Below, in pieces: positions 1 through 11,094 of a stretch of 64,000 nt of DNA; the stretch's first letter is position 1, and each line of letters begins with the position of its first letter. The notes under the pieces are model-generated. The model saw only the letters and a program-made list of their open reading frames with translations. It searched no databases and was not told where the DNA came from. This stretch comes from Patagioenas fasciata (Eukaryota > Chordata > Aves > Columbiformes > Columbidae), in assembly GCF_037038585.1 (NCBI RefSeq), contig NC_092525.1, forward strand, positions 30,096,367 through 30,160,366, read 5' to 3'. A program made the translations under genes and the position numbers.

Positions 1-770
1 ACTACAGACTTCAGATTGCTCATATAATTGGCACAATAGATTTTTTTCATCATATTTTGAGAAAATTGCAATCAGAGCCTTTGAAATACCAAGAACACTT
101 AGATCAATAAAATACTAATGATGGCGTATTCAAAGAGAAATATTGCCTCAAATCCAATAGCTTTTAAAACAACCTTACTGTTGACCATGTTTGTTTTACA
201 TGTGATCTCAGAATAATTTCTAATTTTATACAGCAGTGAATTTATTCCACCTACAACACAGATTTCTGACACAGGGTTTTCTCAAAAACTGAAGATAAAA
301 TACATTATACATCTTCCTGATGAGCTAAACTATCATTGGTCTGATTCTCTCTTTTGGCAACAGAAAAAAATATCCCCAGGTAGTCCTATTCTGTTCATGC
401 TGAAGAAAAAGGCAGTTTTAAGTTAGTGGGATCTTGATCATACCTTTTATGGCAAATTCCACCTATTTTGGAACAATGAACATAAGAGTTCGATGTGTAT
501 TGGAGAAAACATATGGAAAATTTCAGAGCTGTAATTTACAGCTACAAAACTGATATTAAATATTTTCTGTACCAGCAACAATGTGATGCAGTACAATAGT
601 CTGTTGTAGTAAAGAAGAGGAGGTTTTGATCGTTCGCTGTTGTAGCTCTCTGAACAGAATGCTGAGTTCGATGAGGAAATATCGAATAAAACTTCAAATC
701 CTGTCTGAGTCTCTGTATCACAGCTGGTGTTTTTAATAGAGACTCTCAATAATTTCAGTGGGGTACCTGG
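1..770. other. AT-rich non-coding DNA, nothing recognised
   Basis: No repeat family, RNA gene or exon is recognisable. An open frame of 100 codons on the minus strand (447-749) has no domain, no signal sequence and an amino-acid mix expected of random AT-rich DNA, so I do not call it a gene. Confidence 0.6.
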
Positions 771-833
771 GGTTTGTTTTGGTGTTTTTTGCTATTGGTT
801 TGGGTTTGTTTTTTTTCTTTTTTTCTTTTAGGC
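771..833. repeat. T/G-rich low-complexity tract
   Basis: Nearly pure T and G on the plus strand, with GGTTTG words and two long T runs. It belongs to the same style of tract seen near 11.0, 20.1, 41.9 and 54.2 kb. Such tracts are common in bird non-coding DNA; whether they descend from a retrotransposon tail or from slippage cannot be told here. Confidence 0.75.
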
Positions 834-881
834 ATGTGGTATAATGCAGTCTAAATCCCTAATTTGCTGTAAATGTGCCTA

Positions 882-905
882 GAAATGAAATGAAATGAAA
901 TGAAA
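882..905 (+). repeat. (GAAAT)n microsatellite
   Basis: Almost five perfect copies of GAAAT. It lies directly upstream of the GC-richer insertion at about 915-1358, so it could be flanking sequence into which that element inserted. Confidence 0.9.
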
Positions 906-989
906 CAATGAATCAGGTGTCAGGTGCCCTGAGGCACTGATTAGAGTTCACGGCCCTGTCCAGCCTCACCTGGGGCCTCCCAGGAGCAC

Positions 990-997
990 TATTTAAG
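990..997 (+). promoter_or_regulatory. TATA-like box in the possible LTR
   Basis: TATTTAAG stands alone in a GC-rich context, about 330 bp upstream of the AATAAA signal. That spacing would suit an LTR promoter; the assignment depends on the element call being right. Confidence 0.3.
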
Positions 998-1323
998 CTC
1001 AGCCCTGAGCCGACAACCTCTTTTTGGGCAATGCTGAAGGGATGCTGTTCTCTAGCTCTCTGTCCATGCACCGTATTCATCTGTACTCGACTGTGTGTGG
1101 ACCTCCTGTCCTGTCCCTATGTACGTGCCTGGCAATATATGGAATGTGTCTGACCCTGATCTGTGGACTGATCACCAAGCTTGGACTCAGACCAGCGTCA
1201 TCACCAGGAGCTTGCCTGATGCTGGGGGCTTGTGACTGAAGCTGCACTGCTCTCCTTGTCAGCCCTGATACTGCCCTCACCTCCTGCCTCCCTGCTGGAA
1301 GACGACATGCATTAGTCAAAGTA

Positions 1324-1329
1324 AATAAA
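1324..1329 (+). promoter_or_regulatory. Polyadenylation signal in the possible LTR
   Basis: AATAAA followed by a T-rich stretch (GTTTTCTT at 1342-1349) at the 3' side of the GC-rich block. As a lone hexamer it means little in AT-rich DNA; the argument is its position. Confidence 0.3.
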
Positions 1330-1358
1330 TCTGTTAATAGAGTTTTCTTAATCTAGAG

Positions 1359-2416
1359 GAATCTGCCCTGCCCTATGTCTCTCTTCCCTATTTTATATTA
1401 CAAGGCTGAACTTTCTCAGGAGAGTAAAAAAGCAGTTAGATCTAATATCAAGGGCAATTGCTGTGTCCAAGTTGGTTCACATGGACATGAACTAGTTTTC
1501 ATATCTAGTTTTCAAAACTTTTTGAGCCCCAGAAACATGGGGGCAGGAGCTGCAGTTCCTTCCAGGAAACAGCTGGCTGAAGCTTGAGCTGATGCAGAGC
1601 TGCTGCTGGGCTCCTGTTCTCTATCAGTCTCCTGTTTCCAAGGGGTTTCTGTGGTAACCAGTGCTGATGTGCTTGCTCACCTGCTTCACATTGTGTCTAC
1701 CTACTTTGTGTGCAAACCCAGGTTGTTGTTCAGGAATTTCATAAATCAAAACATGAGTCTCTTAGGGTCCATGCCTCCTGTGTGTGTCATGGCAAAAGAG
1801 ATGGTGTGGTGATGTGGTGGTTGAGACCTGAAAAGAAGCTGGATGGTCTGTCTCGGCTTGCTCTCTTCAGGACAGCATGTTAGGCAATGAATCAGTCCAA
1901 ATCCTGTGGAGTGTTTCAAGGGAAGAACTACAACAATTTGCAGCAGAATCAATCAGGTTAAAATTCCCCTAAATACCTCTCCTCAATAAATATCCAGCTC
2001 TTAAGAAACCTGTGGCACAATTTCAAACACAACAACTCAAATATGTAGGCCATTTAAAGAAATGGAAGAAAAAGCACCTTGTGTTGAGTTCGCACCGTAT
2101 GGAAGAAATATGAACAACAGCGTCATCCAACTATTTCTCCTATACTTTATCTCCTTTTGTCCAAATCTATGCTGGGCTTGATTCAGCGTCCAAAGGAGGA
2201 CAGAGGAAAACTTCTTGTTGGTTTCAAGGGTCATGCTCAGACACTTAAACTACTGCTCTGGCAATTTTTTCCAAATTGCCTCTGAAAAATTTTGATTTCT
2301 CAGGATTCTGATAGGGTGAGTTTACAGGAAAAACAGGTGTCTGCCTATCTGGGATAGGTGTAGTGTTCTCCTTCAGGGTATCTACATGTGGGGTTAATTG
2401 ACATAATTTCTAAATG
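1359..2416. other. Non-coding DNA, nothing recognised
   Basis: Mixed-composition unique sequence. Open frames reach only about 70 codons and overlap in conflicting frames. No repeat family recognised. Confidence 0.6.
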
Positions 2417-2436
2417 TTTTTTTGTTTGTTTGTTTC
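2417..2436 (+). repeat. (TTTG)n simple repeat
   Basis: A short T run followed by TTTG units. Together with the A-rich tract 30 bp downstream it forms a T-rich/A-rich pair that could pair with itself. Confidence 0.7.
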
Positions 2437-2467
2437 CAACTGTTCTATGTAGATTAGCTCAGCAGAT

Positions 2468-2509
2468 TAAAACAAACAAAACCGAAAAAACCCCAACCAA
2501 ACAAAAACC
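2468..2509 (-). repeat. A/C-rich tract, minus-strand T/G type
   Basis: AAAACAAACAAAACC-like sequence followed by an A run and CCCCAACCAAAC. Read on the minus strand it is a T/G-rich tract like those found elsewhere in the window, here in the opposite orientation. Confidence 0.7.
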
Positions 2510-4853
2510 TCCATAAACTTGTTGGTACCTCCAAGCTCTTGGGACAATATATTCTCATTTTTAAAGTACTGTTGAATATATTGAGGAAAGGAAAGAAAGG
2601 CATGAAAACAAAACTTTGGAATCAAGGCAAAAAGTCACTGTGTTCGTTTCATGATACATCTGGGATCTTACCACCTGGGTAGACTAGGGAAGCAGACCTT
2701 CCAAATAAAAATAGCAGGATAATCAAACAATAATAGTAAAAAGGAGTGGTGAGGTACTTCAAAAATCTACATTTTACAGAAGTGTAATCGTGATTTAAAA
2801 ATACAAAAACACTGACTCAAAAGAGGGAGAGCGTGGGTGCTCGCTGGGGATGAGTCAAAAGAGAAGAAATATTAACTCCAGAAAGCAAATGCAAAAGATG
2901 AAGCTCCATAAGCGGAGCCTGCAAAAAGGCAGGCTGAATTTATGCATTTGTTCTGCATCCAGAGTTCACCTCCATGCTATGCAAAAGTCATTGATTAACT
3001 GACATTAGACTGAAATGGGGCAATTAGACAGACTAAAATGTCTACAGCATAAATTATACAGGAAAAGTGTCTGAGGAGAGCCTCGCCTTTGTCTTTAAGA
3101 CTTGCCAGCTGTTCCTTTCCTGCCTTGTGATTTTTACCTTTCCAGATAAGCATATCCCTGTGCCCTAAATCAGCCTGGTGGAACATCACTAACTGTACAT
3201 CACAGGGTACAGCTGTATGTCCAGATACATTTTTAATAGGTCAGCCAGTCCGGTGGCAAAGCAGCAGTGAATCATGTTAGCAGATGAAGAGGCTGGAGGG
3301 CAAATGATGCTGTGGAAGCACCTGCAGCAGACGTTGCTATGCTCTTCCTTGGTCCTGATTTCTTAGAACAGTTTGTCATGTGCTTAAGCTGGAGCATGAT
3401 CTTTGGTCCCCTTCGTAGTCAGTGAAATCAGATCCTCAGCCTTGTACAGTGTTGAAAGATAATTACAGGAGTTTGAAATCCTTCTGTTTTCCAGTGTGAA
3501 TAAGAAAGGTAAATTACTGATTCCTGGAGGAAAAAAAAAAAAAAAGCCTGGGTAGTTCTGTGGCTATGCTGGCTCACTGCTCTTTGCTTTAAAGTGTGCA
3601 AGGCTTGTTTTAATGCTTTTTCACAACAAGAACAATGCAAACTGGGTGGGTTGGGTTTTTTTTTTTTAGAAATTAATTGCTTTGACTCCTCTTGTGACTG
3701 TGGCTAGCATAGTGTGAGAAACACCTTAGCAGTCAATTTAGTTTGCTTGTAAAGCAAAGCTAGGCATTTTCTGATATTCCCTTTACTCATGCTACAAGAT
3801 CAATGTGTGAGCTCTTCCACTGTAGAATAATGCACAGTTCATAGTGTGGTCAAATGTGATGAAGAACTGATCTTGTGTAATCCCCAAGTTACTGTTTACA
3901 AAGAGAGGGAGGAAATGAGTATTTAAAATAGCCATTGGCCCCTGCAGACTGCTTCAGCAAGTGTTCAGTCCTATCTTCTTGTGTTGTATGCATATTTGAC
4001 AGTGAACAGGCTTGAACTGTTGGTAGCTGCTTGATGACTGCTTCAGTTTTGCGTTTAACATCCAACATATTGTTCATGTAATTCAAGTGGCATTTTCATG
4101 CATTCTTTTTTGATACTTTCTATAAAAAAGGCAGGCTTGTTATTTCTGTGTAGTTCTAGCATGACACTGGCTGAGAGCCACTCAAATCTGATGGTATCTC
4201 CACTCTTACCTGCAGCAGTAAGTACTGGACTCCAATTTTATTGGCAGGACATCTCAGGTATAGGATTTCCACAGAGAACAGGGGTTTATCACATTTACCC
4301 AAGCTGAATATGCAACACTGCTAAGCCCAGCAAAGCAAAAGGAAAACAGGTGAGCAGTTAGCTGAATGGTGTTTATATTATTTTTATGCTGGCCTTTATC
4401 TGACTTGTCAGAAATCCACTTTATATTTTACAGACACATCACCCAGCCTTCAAAAATGCAGATTTATTGTTTTGAAAATATTTTACTTAAACTGAAAACA
4501 TTTAACATTTCATAATTGGGTTGGAGGGTTGTGCATATCTCACCCAGTCCAATCTGAAGGAAGTGAAATGTTTCAATTTTTCATTTGTAGACCATGAAAA
4601 TGTGAAGGCTGACTCTAACAATAATGCATAAAACACAAGAGAAATGTAAACCAATCCAGTCTCATAATATATGTGCTTGCTTGGTAATTTCTTGGTAGTA
4701 AGGAGTGGTTATACAGCACTGAAGTTAAAATATCTGAATATCACACAGCATGATGCAGGGAGCTCTTTTATAACTCATTGGAAATGAACTTGTCAGTCAT
4801 CATTAATGGTCTGTGAAACCTTATCCAAAGCTGGTGCCAAGTCTTTCCCACAG
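2510..4853. other. Non-coding DNA with two homopolymer runs
   Basis: A 15-base A run (3531-3545) and a 12-base T run (3656-3667, after GGGTTGGG) are the only simple repeats. The part at about 2930-3210 is rich in homeodomain-type words (for example GATTAAC and TTAGACAGAC) and looks like a non-coding block rather than a repeat, but this is only an impression. No exon or RNA gene seen. Confidence 0.55.
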
Positions 4854-4984
4854 AACAGTTACATCATGATAAGCTCTGCTGTGTTCACAGTAAATCAGGG
4901 AGTTTCACAACAAAGTTACATGATAAGCTTTGCTGTATTGCACAGTAAATCATTATGTTGAACAATTACACAATAAGACTCCTT
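4854..4984. repeat. Imperfect 53-bp tandem repeat, about 2.5 copies
   Basis: Unit 1 (about 4854-4908) and unit 2 (about 4909-4960) share AGTTACAT, an ATGATAAGCT core, TGCTGT and CACAGTAAATCA in the same order. A partial third copy (about 4961-4984) restarts with AACAATTACACAATAAG. Divergence between copies suggests an old duplication. No coding potential. Confidence 0.8.
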
Positions 4985-5439
4985 ATTTTTTTCTTTATGG
5001 AAGCATATCTCAGTAATGGAAAAAATCAATATGAGTATTTTCTCCCTCTTCTACCACCTACCCAAGTACAATTTATGGACGCTTCTTCAACCTGAGGGGA
5101 AGACCACGGTGTTAACCTTGTATGCCTGCATGTGTGATATGATATATTTAATAAAGTACTGAGGGGCAGTTTACAAGAAGCCTAAAGAAGTCTGAAGGCA
5201 TCACTGGGACTCAGTGACTAGAAGGGTATCTTTTGCTTTCAGTGGAGCTGTATCAGTTTACACTCGGTGAATGTTGGCTTTTTTCTTTGATCTCCAAGAA
5301 GATATGTACTAGAGCTTCCTATTTATGCAATGATATGTGTTTGCTTTGCTCCATCTTAGCTTTCATTGTCCCATTCAATTTTTATTAGTCATCATTGCTA
5401 TAAGCAGCGTCTTCCCTTTTAAATTCTATTTTATTGATT
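4985..5439. other. Non-coding DNA, nothing recognised
   Basis: AT-rich unique sequence. An AATAAA at 5149-5154 has no recognisable transcript upstream. Confidence 0.55.
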
Positions 5440-5900
5440 CTTGTGGCTTACAGGACCATTTCTCTCTCTACTAACTCCTCCTATGTGATTTAACCTACTG
5501 CCCCTATTTGACAGCTTCCCAGCCCAATTTCTTCTATACTCCACCCCAAATGTTCAGGTCTTCAGCTTCAGCTCTCTCCCAGACATCATGCTGATGCCCC
5601 TTTGCCCTCCAATACCACAGACTGGGAGTCAGCTTCTTGCCTTTCCTCCCAGGCTAATGCCCTGTGCCTCTCCCTGCCTGTCTCCAGGGACCAGACTTGT
5701 CTTGTGATGCCTTGGTTTCATCACCTTCTCACTCCGCATGTCTCATGACTTCCAAAAGACTTGCACAGCCTATTGCCAAGTGCCTGAAACATGCAGTTTG
5801 CACTACCCTTCCTTGGCAGAGCCTGTTAAACTCACATTACTATGGCCTTTGTATGCTACTTCAAAAATGCACACCTTCTAATCTTGACAAGACAAATTAA
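5440..5900 (+). repeat. Pyrimidine-rich block, possibly a very old LINE remnant
   Basis: About 450 bp is strongly C+T-rich on the plus strand, ending near AATAATAAAGG (5900-5910). The composition resembles the ancient LINE at 49.9-51.0 kb. I could not find protein words that fix a family, so this is a guess from composition. It could be plain skewed sequence. Confidence 0.2.
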
Positions 5901-8900
5901 TAATAAAGGTCCTGATGCCATTTCAGTAGGGTCCCTTCAGGTATATAAATTGTTGGAGTCAGATTGTAGGAGATGTCTGCCTTTCAAAGAGCAGGGAGCC
6001 GTGTCTGCATTAATGCTGCCTCCATAAAGCATCGTGTACTGAAAAGGGCTATCACATACACCAGTGTGGCAGGAGCCGAATCTCCATCTGCAGCACATCA
6101 GAAAAGCTTCAGTAACATCAAGGGATGTAGCTTGGGTCTGTGCTGGCTGAAGGTCTGGCCTTGAGTGAGGACTGTGTAATGTAAGCAAGGAGATGGCTAA
6201 TGAGGCAATTTTACCTGTCATGGAAAACCACTGTAGGTATAGAAAAACACAAGATAGAATCTTGCTGAAAAGAAATGAGAAATCTGAGCACAATGCTTTC
6301 TGTTTTCAGAACTACCCTTTATATTTGTTTTGTTGATGGATGTATTGTTTGAAAAATATTGTTGCTTATGAGCTTAGAGCTGCTGCTGTCTCTTAAATCC
6401 TAGCATGAGGCATTACCCTGTAAGTATACATGAGGTTTGCTGGTGGTTTGTCCCATGTAGTGGAAAAGTCAGGAAAGAGCTCAAGTCTCTGCCAGTCAAG
6501 GTTTGTTGCGGTTCCTGAGACAGTAAAGTTTGCCATTTCTTTTGTGTGTTCAAAGTCACATTGTTGCCTTCTGTAAAAGTTCAGTTAAGGTGGTTGTGAG
6601 GTTAGAGGAAAGGAGAGGTGAGAAATTTAGAATATTTTCTAGTCTGCATGCACAGCAGATCAATTACAGTATGCCTTGCTAGTTTAAAAGCCCTCAAGAG
6701 AATGTTGCAAGGCTCTGATGTACTAAGATATGTGCAAAATCAGTACTTGCTGCCCTTATTTTAAATGTCATAAAGATGGGATGTCTACACTTTCTGCAGG
6801 AGCAGGCTGTGTAGACTCCAAGAGGTATGTGTAGGTAGTATATTATGGCTTTTTTTCTGGTTTGCATCTGTTATGTGGTCAAAATACAGATTAAATCCTG
6901 TCTTGTAGCAAGTGACTGTACTGACACATGCTGTAGTAAGAGCAGCCCCCAAATAAGGCATAGCACATGTGTGGTCCCGTTATGTAGAGCAGGTGTCTTC
7001 GTGTTGGGGTGCAGGAAACCCACAGTTTGTGATTGAGGTATGTGTAAAACATGCTGAGGGGAGCCCAGAATGCTCTTGGAAAGCTGAAATGGGACGAGGC
7101 TGTTAAAGCAACTATCCAGCCTGTATGTGAATCCTGATGTTGCAAGTGATATGTATGTATTGAAACTATCTTATTAAGACAGACATTTAGGAGTTAAGAG
7201 GCAAATTTACAAAAGAGTTTCATATTTGGGAGCTAAGCCTTTGAAGCTGTCTTTCCTGCCTTTTCTAAAAATCAGGAGACATGCTGAAATGGCAAACTGC
7301 CTTGTCATCCCTGGAATCAAATCTTCACAAGAAGAGGAAATCTTTTCTTTTTCCTAGAAAAGATGCACTCACTGAGCCTTTTCAGATACCATTTCTATTT
7401 GTGACAGTAACTTTTTCAAGGAAATGAGCAGAAGATAGAACAGCATGCTGTTTCTGATTGTACATTTCTTGATATGCTTTAGAAATATACACACTGGCAA
7501 CATTTTTACAAGAAAATGCTTCATTTTTCATTAAAGAATGGCTTACAAAAAAAGCCTTGACTTTTCTATAGCTGTGTGTTTCATTAGGCATATTTCATAC
7601 TTTTCTAACAACTCCTAAATGGCAAATAGTCCTGAGCAATATCTGGGAATGCAAATTGCTTTAAATGGTTCATCTGGGTGAATTTAGAAATTTTATTTTG
7701 TATATAAACTGAAAAGCATTTCTCAGCTCAGCTTTTCTGCTTATGAGAATACAGGTGTTTGGTTGTTGAGTGAGATCATGCATAGGAACACTCTCTGCAA
7801 GACAGTTCAACAAAATGAAAAAAACTTGTTTCCCAAATTGTATTTTTAATTACTCCAGAGACACCGTATGTAGACACTACCATGAACAGGTAGAATGAGA
7901 TTGTTTGGCACTAATGGGGAAAGCATCTGATTTCATCTGATTTCCTGTAAGCTATCGAAGAGGAGCTGCATATGCCAAAAAGGAACTGAGTGAATGATAA
8001 CTTGAAGATAGCACCAGAAGTGAGGTTCTGAGTATTTTAGCTAAATGTTTTTCCCCAAAGTTGCCTTTTAACTTTGATAGTCCTTACATGCTACTTCTAG
8101 CACACATTCCTTTGATGCAGAACAAAAGCACTCAGTAAACAGAAAAGCCAAACCCAAAAAGATCCATATCATCAGGCTTTCCAGTGAAATAACAAGGTAT
8201 TTTCAAGCAATGACTTCTTATTTCCTTCTCTTATTACCTTTATTTATTCTTCATTATGCTGATGGTTGAATTAAACCAGTATGCAAGTGCTTTTCTTCTC
8301 TGAATGTCCTTTAATTTGACAGCTTCATGACCTCACTGCCCTTCTTTGCCAAATATTGCTTTTTCATAGACACAAGTTAATTCCTGTCGTATTGTGTGAC
8401 AGGGTTGAGCGCAGTGAAAGCCCAGCTTGCAAACTGCCTCATTTCTTTCCAGCCCCTAAGGAATTCTGTATGTGTCAGTAAGAGCAGATAAAACTATCAG
8501 CATGTTCCTTCTGTTTTCTTACTTCTCAACATTCTTCTCAACCATATCCTAAACCATGGGATGTTCTCTTTTGTTGAGTTTTCCCTACTCCTTGCCCCAT
8601 CCAATTTCTTTCAGTCTTTCCCATTTCTCACTTCCCCTTGTAGGAATGCAATGGCCATATATCTTCCCTTAGTCTCCTTGCTGCAATTTGTTTGCAAGGC
8701 CAGAGGGAAAGTATGCTGTCACTCATGAGCCTTTACACCTGCCAAAGCTAATGAGCTAAGTTTGACCCTCGTTCTGGCTGGTTATTTAGAACTTCACACT
8801 CCTAGCAGATTTCTAATGTCTCAAAGGAGCTTCTGAGGTGTTACTACATATATTTCTATTAACAGAAATTCTATTTAATATCATTTTCTCTATATAATAT

Positions 8901-9579
8901 GTGATTGAATTATATTCCATTTCATATCAAAATTGCATTTTTTGCATTGAATATAGTCATAAAAGTTTCAGTAGCAGAAATAAAATAATGATATTTTTAT
9001 TGGTAGTTGACACTTCAAAAGTTTATTCTGATCAATGAGGGAAATGCAGCAACAGCAGGTTTGACCCAAGGCACTGTATCCAGCCTGACCCTGGGCTCCT
9101 ACCCTTTCTTTTTAGTATATGTCCTCATGGTATCCCTGACTGCAATTACTTCACTTCTGAGTGATGGTGACTGAGGTGGGATCAGAACTGAGTCGTAAAA
9201 CTCATTGTTTTGATGACATAATTCAAAATGATGATACATGGGAAAAGGAGCTGGGTAGTTGTTCTAAAGACATTAGGTGATTAGTGGTAGATGAACATGA
9301 TGTTTGTGGTCTGGTAAGAAAAGTACCCAGAAGACTAGATACTTATTTCCCAAAGCTCTTGCCAGGAGAGGATGGGGGGTGAGGAGAGACCACTGGTGTG
9401 CCTTGGGACCTGCTCCAAGTCCATCCGGAGGGGAGGAGAGCTACAGCAGCCTGCAGAGGGGCTGCTGGTGTCCCAGGGGCAGGCTGGGTGTCACCAGGGG
9501 ATAGTTACCTCTGAGGACAACCATTATTTTATAAGGAATTTACAGATTAAGGCCTAGAGAACCTTTCAAAAGATCCACA
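5901..9579. other. Non-coding DNA, nothing recognised
   Basis: AT-rich unique sequence with a two-copy 11-bp repeat (CATCTGATTTC, 7926-7947). A minus-strand open frame of 118 codons (5937-6293) overlaps three plus-strand frames and shows no domain. Pyrimidine-rich stretches occur at about 8500-8640. No repeat family or exon recognised. Confidence 0.6.
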
Positions 9580-9800
9580 AACCCTCTGAGCCAGTGTGTT
9601 GTATTTATCTCTTAAGGAACCTTGTCATTAGGCTCAAATTAAAAACGAGCTGTCAGTTTCTATTAATAATTAATGCTGAAATGTTAGCACTTTGAAAGAC
9701 TGTTTCAAGTGCAACACATTCCATTTAATGCTGAACAGTTTTATATTTACAGTAATTCCACCTTTCATCCCCTAATGTCAGCTTCTAAATCTTTAATGCT
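9580..9800. other. Candidate conserved non-coding block
   Basis: AT-rich, repeat-free sequence with several homeodomain-type cores (TTAATAATTAATG, repeated TTTAATGCT). It has the look of developmental enhancer DNA, but conservation cannot be judged from one sequence. Confidence 0.25.
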
Positions 9801-11006
9801 TTAATCACACTTCTTATTTTGATATCCCAAGTGAGCTGTTCTAACCTGTGTCCACTCCCTTTCACTAAGGTGCACATTTTATATTGGAAGGTTAGTCAGC
9901 AGCACTTGTTAATTATTAAGGAAAACAAAATGCTACTGCTGGAAAATTATGTTTATTCCCAGCAGTATGTGTTACCTTTAATCTGTACTGACAAGAAGCA
10001 AGAGGAATCATAAAATAATCAGAGGAGCCAGGAGAGAGGATTGTTTGTGAGAACATTACCCAGCAGAAATGTAGACAACCTTGATTTGATTCCATAAATG
10101 AACCTAATTACTTGGTAATGTATTGTTCTATGGAAATAACATATCTATGAAATATGTAGTTAAAAGAAGACTCTGTGAATTCGAAAGCAGTTGATTTTTG
10201 CTTTTGAGTTGTGCTCCCTATAGCATATTCCTGGATGGCACTGACTGACTGGGAGTTTTTGCTTTGTGTGTAGACAACTCTAAAAAAATCACCCAACCTG
10301 CAGCATATGTCTGTGAGCTAAGTTCTTTATTGTAGCCTTCCCATTGTGGACATAGGAGAATTCTGCAGAGAAACAGGACACCTAAATTTGTCGCAGAGTT
10401 TTCTTTTTAAATTATTTGCTTTGTTTGTGTCCCTGTACTTACCTCAGTATATAAAAAAAATACTTGGAATTTTCTTAACTTCTAGGCAATTAGTGAATAT
10501 CCTAGAGATGCTAGTAAAAGCACTTCAACTGCTTGCAAAGAAAAAAGATGTTTTTGAACTTGTATTTATAAAACGTATTGCTCCAATTTGTTTGGGTTTT
10601 CCTTGCTGTTTCAGAATAATTCCTTCAAGTGAGATGTATATATAGTTAATGGTATTTGTAACCAAGTTTACATAACATTAATGGGTTACAGAGGGATATG
10701 AAAGTATAACCTACTGTTTAATTACTGGTATGAGTAGAATGAGATTACCTTCTGTCTGACAGATTCATGTGCTCTGATGTATCACTACCGATTTATGCTA
10801 TTAATTTGTTATTCAGGCAGACATTTTCTGGGATAGATGCTTAAGACCCAGCCCATTATTCCTATCTGTTTCCACTGGTGATGCTGTATGGAGAAGGCAG
10901 ATTGGCATTTCCCTGTAGCAGACCCCTCAGCTTGCCCTTTGCAGAGATTGGAGAGGTGTGGTGCTGGGGAGGGACCTGCTGCAGTCTCTGAGCCCTCATA
11001 CTGGCT
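9801..11006. other. Non-coding DNA, nothing recognised
   Basis: A plus-strand open frame of 99 codons (10346-10645) encodes a Leu/Phe/Lys/Ile-rich peptide typical of chance translation of AT-rich DNA. No repeat family recognised. Confidence 0.6.
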
Positions 11007-11094
11007 GTTGGGTTTTTTGTTTGTTTGGGTTTTTTTGTTGGTTGGTTGACTTTTGTTTGTTTTGATGTTGTTTGTTGTTTTTTGCTTTTTTTTA
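11007..11094. repeat. Long T/G-rich low-complexity tract
   Basis: About 90 bp made almost wholly of T and G, with TTTG, GGTTGGTTG and TGTTG words. It creates a false Lys/Gln/Thr-rich minus-strand open frame (10862-11275), which I reject as a gene. Longest tract of this kind in the window. Confidence 0.85.

Larger units (their letters stand above)
915..1358 (+). mobile_element. Possible solo LTR or other non-autonomous element
   Basis: A block of about 440 bp is clearly GC-richer than both flanks. It carries a TATA-like box (TATTTAAG, 990-997) near its 5' side and an AATAAA polyadenylation signal (1324-1329) followed by a T-rich stretch near its 3' side, the order expected of a retroviral LTR. 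The five bases GAATC occur just before (910-914) and just after it (1359-1363) and might be a target-site duplication. Against this, I do not see the usual TG...CA ends, and I do not recognise the family. No coding capacity is present. It could also be a transcribed unit of another kind. Confidence 0.35.
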
